DNA of 64,000 nt from Achromobacter seleniivolatilans (GTDB lineage Bacteria > Pseudomonadota > Gammaproteobacteria > Burkholderiales > Burkholderiaceae_B), in assembly GCF_030864005.1 (NCBI RefSeq), contig NZ_CP132976.1, positions 5,332,001-5,396,000 of the forward strand, given 5' to 3'. This document shows positions 25,948 to 34,723 of this stretch, piece after piece; within the stretch, counting starts at the first letter, position 1; every line of letters starts with the position of its first letter. The position numbers and the translations under genes are program-made. The notes under the pieces were generated by a model that saw nothing but the letters and a program-made list of their open reading frames with translations, was not told the origin of the DNA and did not search any database.

Positions 25948-26273
25948 ATGTCCATTGCCTCCCCAGTGAACTCCCGGATGCGTTCTTTGGCCAGCGCCAA
26001 GCCTTCCTTGCCCTTGGGCGTGATCGTGTAAAGCTTGCGCATGGTGCGTCCGTCGCGCTCCTGGCGCGAAATGAGGTAGCCATCGCGTTCCATCTTGTGA
26101 AGCATCGGGTACAACGTTCCGGGAGAAAGCCGGTAGCCGTGGTGGGCCAGCTCGTCAATCATCCACTGCCCATAGATTTCCTGCTCGGCTGCGTGGTGCA
26201 AAACGTGCAGGCGGATCAGTCCCGACAGCAGATCGTGGTGCTCCATTGCGCGAGGTGTTGAGCTCTCTTTCAT
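25944..26273 (-). CDS. PadR-family transcriptional regulator of the chromate operon
   Basis: The 109-residue protein starts at the ATG at 26273; the longer upstream frame is not credible. It has the PadR winged helix (IYGQWMIDELAHHGYRLSPG, TLYPMLHKMERDGYLIS) and the typical wing sequence RKLYTITPKGKEGL. PadR regulators of this size next to chrA are known in place of the usual ChrB. A perfect palindrome overlaps its start codon, suggesting autoregulation together with chrA. Confidence 0.85.
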   Translation of the reverse strand: MKESSTPRAMEHHDLLSGLIRLHVLHHAAEQEIYGQWMIDELAHHGYRLSPGTLYPMLHKMERDGYLISRQERDGRTMRKLYTITPKGKEGLALAKERIREFTGEAMDI

Positions 26274-26287
26274 ATCGATTTTCGATA
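26273..26287. promoter_or_regulatory. Predicted PadR operator
   Basis: TATCGATTTTCGATA is a perfect inverted repeat (TATCGA, three-base centre, TCGATA) and touches the first base of the padR start codon. A further TTCGATA half-site lies about nine bases beyond. Occupancy here would block expression of padR and chrA. Confidence 0.65.
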
Positions 26288-26413
26288 ACGAAATTCGATA
26301 ATAACACTTGCGTGAGCGATCAAAGTCTGTGCAGTTGTTCCTCCTGGAAGGGCTGCCGTTGGCGAGGTGCAGACTTTCGCGGCCGTCTGCTCCCGCCCCA
26401 AAGGCGAAGCTGC

Positions 26414-27028
26414 TTACAGCATTCTGAATAAACAATATTCGAACTGCTGCCGCGCTCCAGAAGGAGTTTCATGCATCTCAGACACACTTTTGACCAACTC
26501 GAAGGCTGGCCCAATTTCGCTTGATAGGCTTGAGGCGTCATAGCGCATCGTGTCCAGCCCGCTGCACTTAAGTGGCCCTTCCAGCCCGAACGTAGCGATT
26601 ATGGCGAAACCTGATGGCCTCAACGCGTGAGTGAGTTGGGCGACATAAGCACGCCGGTCGTTCGATTCCATCAGAAAGTGAAACACCGCTCGGTCATGCC
26701 AAATGTCATATCGCCCACCAGGGAGATCGACCGTCGTGACATCGCCGACCAGCCATTGAACATTTGCTGCTCGGCGCCCGATCCTAGTGGCACTCGCGGA
26801 GATCGCCGCCTCAGAAATGTCCAAGACGGATAGATCCTTGTAGCCTAAGTCCAACATATCGTCGACCAAGGTGGATTGCCCGGCTCCGACATCAATGATT
26901 GCCGCGGTTTCAGAAAGTCCCGTCTGCTTCATCAGTCCCAAAGACCGTGTGAGATGCGGTGTGTACCAACTTGCCGTGTCGCTTCCTTTAACTTGGTGAA
27001 CATGTTCCCAGTGAGTTTTTTTTGACAT
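26414..27028 (-). CDS. Class I SAM-dependent methyltransferase
   Basis: The 204-residue protein starts at the ATG at 27028, which has GGAG upstream; an ATG thirty bases further up is an alternative. Motif I is clear (IIDVGAGQSTLVDDMLDLGY), followed by an acidic motif II (LSVLDIS) and motif IV-like WHDRAVFHFL. The substrate is unknown. It is small like the thiopurine and tellurite (TehB) methyltransferases. It lies downstream of, and in the same direction as, the MetR-like regulator. Confidence 0.8.
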   Translation of the reverse strand: MSKKTHWEHVHQVKGSDTASWYTPHLTRSLGLMKQTGLSETAAIIDVGAGQSTLVDDMLDLGYKDLSVLDISEAAISASATRIGRRAANVQWLVGDVTTVDLPGGRYDIWHDRAVFHFLMESNDRRAYVAQLTHALRPSGFAIIATFGLEGPLKCSGLDTMRYDASSLSSEIGPAFELVKSVSEMHETPSGARQQFEYCLFRML

Positions 27029-27099
27029 GGGGGACTTCTCCAAATAGGGGTTTGCCATGAATGATCGCCGAGGAGGTGTTGTTAGGTCGGGCGCCTTTG

Positions 27100-28023
27100 C
27101 TACGGCGAGACGATGTCCGTCAAAGTTGCGGCGCTCGTTTCCCTGATCAAGGAGACGAAGTCGACTAGATACTCTTTAGCGCTATCTGGCGCGCGAGTCG
27201 CGGCCCAGACGTCAGCAATTAGCCCTGCCTCCGTTATCGGCCTTGCGGTGACGTACTGTCTCTGAAGGTAGCTTTGCACCGCCCATCGAGGCAACACTGC
27301 GATGCCGCGGCTCGTAGCAACAAGCATCAATATTGCCACCGTAAGCTCGGTGGTGCGACGCTTGGGCACGATTCCTGCCGGCTTGAGCAACTGGCGGATG
27401 ATGTCTAAAGCGTCGTCGGAGACCGGATAGGTAATGAGGGTTTCGTCGATAAAATCCGCGGCTTGCAACACACTCTTCTGGGCGAGTGGATGGTCATTTG
27501 CCACAAGTGCCATCAGTCGATATCGAAACAGATGGTGGAAGTCAATGCCCGCTTCTGGCTCTTGGCAAGATACCAGGGCTACATCGGCTCGATCTTTGTG
27601 GAGCAACGCTACAGGATCTGATTGATAGCCAGACACCAAGTCAACCTCGACCTCTGGCCACCGGGCGCGAAATGCATCTACAGCCGGCATCAACCAGTCG
27701 AAGCAGGTGTGGCACTCAAGAGCGATCCGAAGTGTGCCGGTTGCGCCCTTGGCTAACCGAGCAAGGTCCCGAGTGGTCTGGTGCAGGATCGGAACCACTG
27801 CGTCAGCGGCTTCCAATAGGCGTTTGCCAGCTGGTGTGAACGTCACCGGCGAGGATTTGCGCACGAACAGCTGTAGACCATAGAAGTCTTCTAGCGCCTT
27901 TATGTGGTGGGACTGCGCGCCCTGCGTTAGACGCAGCCACGTCGCCGCCCGTGAAACGCTACCGCTATCTCGCAAAGCGATCAATGTCTGCAAATGCCGC
28001 ACGTCTATAGGGATTCTTTCCAT
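27100..28023 (-). CDS. LysR-family regulator, MetR-like
   Basis: The 307-residue protein has an N-terminal LysR helix-turn-helix (HLQTLIALRDSGSVSRAATW, LTQGAQSHHIKALE) and an effector domain. The segment LRIALECHTCFDWLMPAVDA closely resembles MetR, the homocysteine-responsive activator of methionine genes. The ATG at 28023 is chosen; a TTG 18 bases upstream is possible. It stands divergent from an MFS-YbaK-GNAT operon and probably controls it. The 133-bp divergent region is AT-rich, with no clear T-N11-A box that I can assign with confidence. Confidence 0.85.
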   Translation of the reverse strand: MERIPIDVRHLQTLIALRDSGSVSRAATWLRLTQGAQSHHIKALEDFYGLQLFVRKSSPVTFTPAGKRLLEAADAVVPILHQTTRDLARLAKGATGTLRIALECHTCFDWLMPAVDAFRARWPEVEVDLVSGYQSDPVALLHKDRADVALVSCQEPEAGIDFHHLFRYRLMALVANDHPLAQKSVLQAADFIDETLITYPVSDDALDIIRQLLKPAGIVPKRRTTELTVAILMLVATSRGIAVLPRWAVQSYLQRQYVTARPITEAGLIADVWAATRAPDSAKEYLVDFVSLIRETSAATLTDIVSP

Positions 28024-28156
28024 TACTTTTTTTGAGATCAAGAGACGTTATTATTCATTTGATTAATATACACCAGTGCGCGAAACTGCCGAGCTCTCCT
28101 TGCGACCGTGCTCTCACGGTCGACAAAGTTTAATTTTCTTGTAAGGATTTAGGATC

Positions 28157-29365
28157 ATGACCGGCCACACAATGCACCGCCAGGTTGCGATATTGGCGAC
28201 GGCCCAAGCTCTGTTTCAGACTGCTTCTGTGCTTGTGATGACTGTAGGAGGATTGGCCGGCGGGCTGGTCGCGCCTAGTCCCGAGTTGGCCACCACGCCA
28301 ATCGCGGCAATGTTCCTGGGAACTGCTGTGATGACTTTTCCAGCTTCGAGCTGGATGGCGAAGGTCGGTCGACGGAGAGGCTTTCTGACAGGGTCCTCCC
28401 TCGGCATACTTGGAGGTCTTCTTGCCGCCCTTGGAGTGTGGCTAGCGTCCCTGCCTGTACTGGCGGCAGGAACGTTCCTTGTTGGCGCCTATCAGGCTTT
28501 CGCTCAGTTCTACCGGTTTGCCGCGAGCGAGGTGGCAGACGAACTGTTTCGTCCTCGCGCGATTTCTCTAGTTTTGGGTGGCGGAATCGTGGCGGCTCTG
28601 TTGGGGCCTACCTTGGCCCGCGTAGGTGGGCCCATGTTGCAACCTGTCTACACTGGCTCTTTCATCATTTTGGCTGCCGTTTCCCTGGTCGCTACGTGTG
28701 TGTTAGCGGCTCTGCGCATGCCCAACGTGCGGGTCGATCATGTGGATCCTACGCAGGGCCGCAGTTGGCTTGCCATTGTTAAACAACCGTCGTACCTGGT
28801 CGCGTTGTTCAGCGCTGTCACTGGGTACGGAGTCATGATATTGGCCATGACGGCGACGCCGCTCGCCATGGTGCACCACCATCATGAGTTGTCCACCGCG
28901 ACGACAGTGATTCAACTTCACGTTCTTGGCATGTTTCTTCCTTCGTTTTTCACCGGCTCGCTCATTGCGCGATTCGGGGTCATACGCGTCATGCTCGCGG
29001 GTGTCGTGTTGCTGGTGGGGCATGTTCTCCTGACTTGGACTGGCACGTCTTTTTATTCCTTTGCCAGCGCACTCATTTTGCTCGGCGTAGGGTGGAACTT
29101 CCTCTACATCGGCGGCACAACGCTACTCACCACAACTTACTCACCGTCAGAGAAAGGGCGCGCCCAAGCCACGAACGACATGACTATTTTTGTTGTGGGG
29201 CTTGCTTGTTCTTTCAGCGCGGCAGGCTTGCTCAAGCGATTCGGATGGCAGGCGCTAAACGAACTGCTCTTGCCCTGGTTGGCGGTCGCCGCAGTACTTC
29301 TGTTGTGGTACGGCTTCTCCACGTCCGCCAAAGCGCGGGCCCAACAGGTGAAAGGATCGGTATGA
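28157..29365 (+). CDS. MFS transporter, probable exporter
   Basis: The 402-residue protein has about twelve membrane segments and the MFS loop motif AKVGRRRGFLTGS between segments 2 and 3. It is the first gene of a three-gene operon. Its stop overlaps the start of the YbaK-like gene (ATGA). The substrate cannot be read from the sequence. The neighbours (a tRNA-editing protein and an acetyltransferase) suggest export of a toxic amino acid or analogue. Confidence 0.85.
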   Translation: MTGHTMHRQVAILATAQALFQTASVLVMTVGGLAGGLVAPSPELATTPIAAMFLGTAVMTFPASSWMAKVGRRRGFLTGSSLGILGGLLAALGVWLASLPVLAAGTFLVGAYQAFAQFYRFAASEVADELFRPRAISLVLGGGIVAALLGPTLARVGGPMLQPVYTGSFIILAAVSLVATCVLAALRMPNVRVDHVDPTQGRSWLAIVKQPSYLVALFSAVTGYGVMILAMTATPLAMVHHHHELSTATTVIQLHVLGMFLPSFFTGSLIARFGVIRVMLAGVVLLVGHVLLTWTGTSFYSFASALILLGVGWNFLYIGGTTLLTTTYSPSEKGRAQATNDMTIFVVGLACSFSAAGLLKRFGWQALNELLLPWLAVAAVLLLWYGFSTSAKARAQQVKGSV

Positions 29366-29901
29366 GCTTTCCTTCAAGTGATGGGTTGTGCGTCAGCGAT
29401 AGCCGCAGCCGCCTCTTTGCCAAACTCGAAGAATTAGGCATATGTTGTGAAGTTGTTCCCTACCCATCCCATGCTTCGATTGAAGAGGGCAAAGCGCTTC
29501 GCGGGGCAATGCGCGGTACGTTCACAAAGAACCTTTTGTTGAAAGACAAGAAAGGCAACTACTTTTTGGTCTCGGCGCATGAAGACAGATCTATCAATCT
29601 CAAGACGCTCCACAAGCGGGTTGGCGGGAAGGGGCAATTGGGCTTCGCATCAGAAGATCGTGTTGCCGAGCATTTGGGCGTTCGGCCCGGTGCGCTGACC
29701 CCGCTCGGCTTAATCAACGACTCGGCCCACGTCGTTAGGCCTGTTATCGATTCAGCACTATTGGACTGCGCCCAACTTAATTTTCACCCGTTAGTGAACG
29801 ACGAAAGTATTTCGCTTAGTCCAAATCAGTTGCTAGCGTTCATTCGCGCCAGTGGCCACCAAGCAATTTTTGTCGATTTCGACACTTCGGAAGACTCGTA
29901 A
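29362..29901 (+). CDS. YbaK/ProX-type aminoacyl-tRNA editing protein
   Basis: YbaK-family proteins hydrolyse mischarged aminoacyl-tRNAs in trans. The ATG at 29362 overlaps the MFS stop codon; the frame continues upstream only as an antisense-like overlap. The 179-residue protein has the family blocks GTFTKNLLLKDKKGNYFLV, LGVRPGALTPLGLIND and NFHPLVNDESISLS. It resembles ProX more than the Cys-tRNA(Pro) deacylase. Finding it inside a transporter/acetyltransferase operon is unusual. Confidence 0.85.
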   Translation: MSFPSSDGLCVSDSRSRLFAKLEELGICCEVVPYPSHASIEEGKALRGAMRGTFTKNLLLKDKKGNYFLVSAHEDRSINLKTLHKRVGGKGQLGFASEDRVAEHLGVRPGALTPLGLINDSAHVVRPVIDSALLDCAQLNFHPLVNDESISLSPNQLLAFIRASGHQAIFVDFDTSEDS

Positions 29902-29924
29902 GTATCATCAAGACCTAGAAATCT

Positions 29925-30455
29925 ATGAACGCCTACACGAAGGTCTCGTGCACCTTTGAACGACACGCTAGCCAAATTCTGCATATTTACAACGACACCA
30001 TCGCGAATACCACTTCGCTGTACGAATACGAGCCGCGAACGATGCAAACGATGGAATTGTGGTTTGCTACGAAGAGGGAGAAGAACTTTCCGGTGATCGG
30101 GGTCGAAAGCGACGACGGAGCGTTGGTCGGGTTCGGTAGTTACGGCGCCTTCCGCCCCTACCCCGCGAAGAAGTATTCGGTTGAGCATTCTGTCTATGTG
30201 CACCCGGAGCATCGCGGGCGCGGCGTTGGGAAGATGGTGCTTCAGTCGCTCGTCCAAGCGGCCCGAGGCAACGATCTACATGTCATGATTGGTGCAATAG
30301 ACACTGCGAACGTCGGCAGCATTTCTTTGCACGAACGCTTAGGCTTCAAGAAGGTGGGGACAATTGAGCAAGTCGGATTCAAGTTTGGGCGCTGGCTAGA
30401 CATGGATTTCTACCAGATGTTGCTCGATACTCCACGTCACCCGGTAGACGGCTGA
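29925..30455 (+). CDS. GNAT-family N-acetyltransferase, phosphinothricin/methionine-sulfone type
   Basis: The 176-residue protein has the PAT/MddA-like core: IYNDTIANTTSLYEYEPRT near the N-terminus, the acetyl-CoA loop VHPEHRGRGVGKMVLQSL, and NVGSISLHERLGFKKVGT. Relatives acetylate phosphinothricin, methionine sulfoximine or methionine sulfone. The glutamate/aromatic loop YEYEP differs slightly from the usual FxTEP. It is the third gene of the operon, 23 bases after the YbaK-like gene. Confidence 0.83.
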   Translation: MNAYTKVSCTFERHASQILHIYNDTIANTTSLYEYEPRTMQTMELWFATKREKNFPVIGVESDDGALVGFGSYGAFRPYPAKKYSVEHSVYVHPEHRGRGVGKMVLQSLVQAARGNDLHVMIGAIDTANVGSISLHERLGFKKVGTIEQVGFKFGRWLDMDFYQMLLDTPRHPVDG

Positions 30456-30794
30456 ACTATCGCGGTTAGCACTATTGCTTCAATCAGATACGTGCCGTTC
30501 GTTCGCGTAGCCCGCGCAGAATGTGGCGCGCTACGGCTGTCTATCGGCACTATTTCTATCAACCTTCGAATTGGGGAAGTCCGCTTCTGGCCGCGAGCGG
30601 TCTTTGACGACAGACCGCTCCCGACCCAAAGCCGGCGTTCGGAAGTGCTCGCGCTAACGACAGCGTCGCAACGAGTCCCGCCTAATGGCCCCTTGGATAA
30701 TCGGCTGTCCGCTAAGTGCGGACTTCATGTTGCGCGCGAAGCGGTCCTGCAGATCGAAGGCACGAACTCGAATAGCTGCCGGGGAACATACCGC
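30456..30794. other. Intergenic region carrying a palindromic repeated element
   Basis: No gene is supported. The middle contains copy A of the 70-bp palindromic element described separately; the rest shows nothing recognisable. Confidence 0.5.
30572..30643 (+). repeat. Palindromic interspersed element, copy A
   Basis: A perfect 9-bp stem (GAGCGGTCT at 30595-30603, AGACCGCTC at 30612-30620) encloses the loop TTGACGAC and is followed by CCGACCCAAAGC. The same block with the same flanks occurs at 42871-42944 in the same orientation. The structure resembles a REP-like extragenic element. Confidence 0.8.
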
Positions 30795-31055
30795 CTATGT
30801 CGAGGCACGTTCCCCGGCCATCAGCATCATCAGCACATGATCGAAAATACTAATCAGATGCTCGGACGGAACCGAGGTGCCAGCCGGTCCGGCGTAATGT
30901 GCCAAGAGCGCAATGACAGTGTTTCCCAAGACGTCTACCTCAGTGTCGGACAACGACGGTACGTGTCCCGTATCAGCCGCCCGCTTAAAGAGATTGTTCA
31001 GTTCTGCTCGGACAAATGTACTGAAGCGCTCACACAGAGTTCGATAAAGATCCAT
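30795..31055 (-). pseudogene. C-terminal fragment of a TetR-family regulator
   Basis: The 86-residue frame looks like the ligand-binding C-terminus of a TetR protein (LCERFSTFVRAELNNLFKRA, LGNTVIALLAHYAGP, ISIFDHVLMMLMAG). The DNA-binding N-terminal half is absent, and the sequence upstream does not restore it in any frame. It is probably a truncated relic next to the palindromic repeat. Confidence 0.55.
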
Positions 31056-31088
31056 TAGCGAAGGGATCGCGCTAGCGGAGCTACTCTG

Positions 31089-32063
31089 TCATTTCGCTTC
31101 GGTTAACGCGTTCTGCCCAAAGGACTTACGCCACTCCTTCGGGCTCACTTGGAAGCGCCGTTTGAAGTGCTGGCGCATAGACAGCGGTGTTTGAAAACCC
31201 GCCAGTTCCGAAATTTTCTCGATCGGGATAGATGTCGTTTCCAAAAGCTCGCGCGTTCGTCGCAAGCGTTCATTGATGAGCCAATCGACAACCGTCATGC
31301 CGGTCGCCTTATGAAAACGACGGGTGAACGTCCGCCGACTCGTTCCCGCTCTTGCCGCCAGTTCATCAATGCTGTGTTGCGCTCCCAGATTTTCCCGCAG
31401 GTAATCGAGCAGCTGATTGACTTGAGAATCCTGAGTTGATTCCGCCATTGGGTGTTCGATGAACTGCGCCTGCCCGCCCTCGCGATGCGGCGGTATCACC
31501 ATGGTTCGCGCAACCTTATTGGCGATCTTCGGCCCGTAATAGGCACGCACGATATACAGACAACAGTCGAGTCCGGCGCCAGTACCCGCTGAGGTAATCA
31601 ATCGATCCTCGTCGACATACAGCGCGTTCATGTCAAGCCTCACACGCGGAAAACGCACGCAGAAGTCCTTTTCGGCCATCCAGTGTGTCGAAGCTCCCTT
31701 GCCGTCGAGCAGTCCTGCATAGGCAAGCACGTAAGCCCCATAGCAAAGTCCAACCACATGCGCCCCTCGCGCATGCGCGCGCACAAGCGCCATCATCAAG
31801 TCCTTGTCGGGACGTGCGTCCAGATCGTGCCACCCGGGCACGACCACGATGTCCGCCGTTTCCATCAAATCCAGCCCACCGTCGGGCTGCACGCTCAGCG
31901 CGCGTTCGGCGGTCAATGGCTGCGCGTCGGTTGACACGATCTTCAGGTCGAACAAACGACCTTCCGGCAGCTCCGAGCCAAAAACCATGTAGGGGACGGA
32001 GAAGTGGAATGGGCTGAAGCTTGGATAGGCGACCAGGGCAACGACGGGCAGTTTTGTGGTCAT
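31089..32063 (-). CDS. GlxA-type AraC regulator (DJ-1/PfpI domain plus HTH)
   Basis: The 324-residue protein joins an N-terminal DJ-1/PfpI-like domain, with the nucleophile-elbow motif VVGLCYGAYVLAYAGLL, to a C-terminal AraC double helix-turn-helix (HSIDELAARAGTSRRTFTRR and ISELAGFQTPLSMRQHFKRR). This is the GlxA/FtrA architecture. It stands divergent from a metallo-beta-lactamase-fold gene 119 bases away and probably controls it. The ATG at 32063 is chosen over a TTG at 32078. Confidence 0.87.
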   Translation of the reverse strand: MTTKLPVVALVAYPSFSPFHFSVPYMVFGSELPEGRLFDLKIVSTDAQPLTAERALSVQPDGGLDLMETADIVVVPGWHDLDARPDKDLMMALVRAHARGAHVVGLCYGAYVLAYAGLLDGKGASTHWMAEKDFCVRFPRVRLDMNALYVDEDRLITSAGTGAGLDCCLYIVRAYYGPKIANKVARTMVIPPHREGGQAQFIEHPMAESTQDSQVNQLLDYLRENLGAQHSIDELAARAGTSRRTFTRRFHKATGMTVVDWLINERLRRTRELLETTSIPIEKISELAGFQTPLSMRQHFKRRFQVSPKEWRKSFGQNALTEAK

Positions 32064-32182
32064 GGCTGGATAAATCAAGAGTGTGGCCCAAAGTTATCGC
32101 TAATTGGAATTCGGGTCAATATTGCAAAAGGAGCCTGCGATACAGAATGCTGCTACCGACTACAACCACTACGGAGCAACAC

Positions 32183-33073
32183 ATGCAACGACTCAAGGCC
32201 CTTGGCCTTGCCCTTTCTTTCGCGCTGGGCGCGGCCAACGTCTCGGCTCATGCGGCCGGGAATGCAGATGCAACGACGGCCAAGCCAACTTTGCAGATAC
32301 AACAAATCCGCAACGCCACAGCGAAAATCAACTATGCGGGAAAGACTTTCCTGGTGGACCCTTTCCTGGCAAAAAAGGGCGAATATCCCGGCTTCGAAGG
32401 AACCTTCCATAGCGAACTGCGCAACCCGCTCGTCGAATTGCCCATGTCGGCGGATGAAGTCTTGAAGGGCGTGGACGCGGTAATTGTGAGTCATACCCAT
32501 TTGGACCATTGGGACGGCGGCGCCCATTCGTTCATTCCAAAAGCAATTCCCTTGTTCGTGCAAGATGACGCTGATGCCAAACAGATTCGCGGCCAGGGAT
32601 ATACCAACGTCCAAATATTGGGCAAAGGGACCGTATTCGAGGGGGTGCAGTTGACCAAGATCGGCGGTCAGCATGGCACGGATGAAATGTACGCAGTCAA
32701 GCCATTGGCCACGATGTTGGGCGAAGCAATGGGCATCGTCTTCCAATCGCCCGGTGAGAAAACGGTCTATGTCGTGGGCGATACAGTGTGGCGTCACGAA
32801 GTCGACCAGACCCTGGCTACGTTCAAACCTGATGTGATTGTGATGAACACGGGCGACGCTCGCGTCGTCGGCTTCATGGGTTCCATCATCATGGGCAAGG
32901 ACGATGTGCTGCACGCCTATCAAGCCATGCCGAAAGCGATCATCGTCGCAACGCATATGGATGCCATCAACCATATGACGTTAAGTCGCAAAGAGCTCAA
33001 GGACCACGTGCAGCAGCACGGCATCCAGGATCGCGTACGCATTCCTGAAGATGGTGAAATCCTGAAGTTCTGA
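32183..33073 (+). CDS. Exported metallo-beta-lactamase-fold hydrolase (UlaG/YcjY-like)
   Basis: The ATG at 32183 has GGAG upstream and is followed by a signal peptide (LGLALSFALGAANVSAHAAG). The 296-residue product contains the metal-binding motif SHTHLDHWDGG (HxHxDH), GGQHGTDE, GDTVWRHEV and a final ATHMDAINH. This pattern marks the MBL-fold superfamily and resembles UlaG-like hydrolases. The substrate is unknown. It is divergent from the GlxA-type regulator. Confidence 0.82.
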   Translation: MQRLKALGLALSFALGAANVSAHAAGNADATTAKPTLQIQQIRNATAKINYAGKTFLVDPFLAKKGEYPGFEGTFHSELRNPLVELPMSADEVLKGVDAVIVSHTHLDHWDGGAHSFIPKAIPLFVQDDADAKQIRGQGYTNVQILGKGTVFEGVQLTKIGGQHGTDEMYAVKPLATMLGEAMGIVFQSPGEKTVYVVGDTVWRHEVDQTLATFKPDVIVMNTGDARVVGFMGSIIMGKDDVLHAYQAMPKAIIVATHMDAINHMTLSRKELKDHVQQHGIQDRVRIPEDGEILKF

Positions 33074-33120
33074 ACGATTACGTCAGGCCGGTTTGACGAG
33101 GCTTCGGGGCATGTGGGGGG

Positions 33121-33867
33121 TCATGCTTTTGCGACCGCCCACAGACCCGACGTCAGCATCATCAAACCCGACGCTGTCAGCAAACCAAGGACGATCTGCC
33201 GGAAGCGCAGGTCGGATATTCCTTTGTACATCCGTGTGCCGAGAAACGTGGGAATCAGCATGGCGGGGGCAACGATCGCGAACAATGGCAGCGTCGCCTT
33301 GGTGACCAGGCCGGCCGCGATGTAGGTGCCCATGATAACGATGAGCATAGCCAGGTTGAAGTTCTGGATGATTGCACGCTGCTCCTCTCTCGGGAATCCG
33401 CGCAGGACGCACCACAACGTGGGAATTACGCCGGTGAAACCGCCGAACCCGCCTAGTACGCCTCCAGCCAGTCCCACAACGCCATCAGCCAGCCTGCCGC
33501 CGAAACTGATCTTTGGAATGCGCTGTGCAAAAAGCATAGCCGGGCACCAGATCAGAAGTATGACGCCAAGGCCAATTTTGAACGTGTGAGCGTCCACCAG
33601 CGGCAAGAGCCAGACGCCGACTGGGATTCCGGTGATGCCTCCCAGGACAAACGGAAGCAATTGGTTCCATTTGAATCCACGCCTGACTGAGAAAGCGGCG
33701 ATCAGTTGGCCTAAAAGACCACCAAACACTGTCAGTGCGGCTGCGACTTTTGGATCAACAGCCCACACCCAAAACGACATGGCGACCAGGCCGAAGGCAA
33801 AGCCAGATAGCCCCTGAACAAAGCCTGCTACGACCGCGCCTGCAACAACCACGAGATAAAGCGTCAT
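33121..33867 (-). CDS. TauE/SafE-family membrane transporter
   Basis: The 248-residue protein has about eight membrane segments, with the family blocks AGAVVAGFVQGLSGFAFGLV at the N-terminus and GLAGGVLGGFGGFTGVIPTL in the middle. These are typical of TauE/SafE (DUF81) exporters of sulfite, sulfoacetate or related organic anions. It is convergent with the MBL-fold gene. The substrate cannot be assigned. Confidence 0.85.
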   Translation of the reverse strand: MTLYLVVVAGAVVAGFVQGLSGFAFGLVAMSFWVWAVDPKVAAALTVFGGLLGQLIAAFSVRRGFKWNQLLPFVLGGITGIPVGVWLLPLVDAHTFKIGLGVILLIWCPAMLFAQRIPKISFGGRLADGVVGLAGGVLGGFGGFTGVIPTLWCVLRGFPREEQRAIIQNFNLAMLIVIMGTYIAAGLVTKATLPLFAIVAPAMLIPTFLGTRMYKGISDLRFRQIVLGLLTASGLMMLTSGLWAVAKA

Positions 33868-34247
33868 TGTTAAACCAAAAGTAAAGAAGAAATACGATTT
33901 GCATGGTCACGAGCAAGGCGCCTCGCCCACCACGCGCTTGTTTTCTCTGCCCCAGTAATCGCGCCAGTAGCGGCCCAGTCCTCGCCGGCGGTCGGCGTCG
34001 CTAATGTGTCCCTATCGGCCCGGGATCCTCGTGCTCTAGGACCGGCCAATCCTCTAATACGAAGCCGACGGCCCGTAGCCTGCGGGTACTCTCGCCCCGA
34101 GAAACCCACGGAAAGACCCAGTCTCAAGGGGCTGGGCCATGTCTCAGGCTCTGTGCCGACGGGATCCTGGTCAGTGTGTCACGGACATGCTGCCTTAGCG
34201 GGTTGGTCTTCAGCAGCGGGAAGCCCGTGATTGCACTTGATGCCTTT
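33868..34247. other. 380-bp region without a recognisable gene
   Basis: The stretch is G/C-rich and contains short frames only on antisense patterns. No start, motif or terminator is convincing. It may be degraded coding DNA. Confidence 0.4.
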
Positions 34248-34577
34248 TTATTGTGTTTCAGCGATGCCCTTCATTGCCTGCCAGCCGTGGGTAACACCCC
34301 CTCCGGCGCGAAGCGCTGTAACAACCATGACTGCTTCAGCCACATCTTGATTCGAAGCGCCGGTTTCCACCGCTCGGCGTGCATGGTCAGCAATGCAATA
34401 TGAACATTGTGTCGTGACTGCTACGCCTACCGCAATCAGCTCTCGCGTCGCCAAGTTCAACCTGCCGATATTCTTGTTAAAGACCGCCTTGTCGAAGTTA
34501 AAAAAGGCCGCCACCATTTCGGGCGCTGCTCCCTGAAGATGGGCCATGTATTTTACGTCGTCATTGTGATTGTGCAT
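34248..34577 (-). CDS. AhpD-like carboxymuconolactone decarboxylase family protein
   Basis: The 109-residue protein (ATG at 34577) has the alkylhydroperoxidase core: LATRELIAVGVAVTTQCSYC with the CxxC pair, followed by IADHARRAVETGASNQDVAEA. Members act as thiol peroxidases or in oxidative stress defence. It is divergent from a LysR-type regulator, 146 bases away, which may control it. Confidence 0.85.
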   Translation of the reverse strand: MHNHNDDVKYMAHLQGAAPEMVAAFFNFDKAVFNKNIGRLNLATRELIAVGVAVTTQCSYCIADHARRAVETGASNQDVAEAVMVVTALRAGGGVTHGWQAMKGIAETQ

Positions 34578-34723
34578 TCTCAAGTGCCTGTGTTGTGACA
34601 AATGTTCCCGTCCTGCGATGTCGTGGTCACGCGATTGTCCATACCTCGTCAGCCGCTGTAAGAACTAGTAGTAATCGGCCCATTTCGAAGCAATACAACG
34701 GCGCCACCCTAGAGGTGGTTCCT

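Noticed and set aside
30492..31058. Plus-strand frame of 188 codons
   Set aside because: It runs through the palindromic element and antisense to the TetR fragment, with no family signature.
32153..32974. Minus-strand frame of 273 codons inside the MBL-fold gene
   Set aside because: It is antisense to a gene with a signal peptide, HxHxDH motif and good ribosome-binding site.
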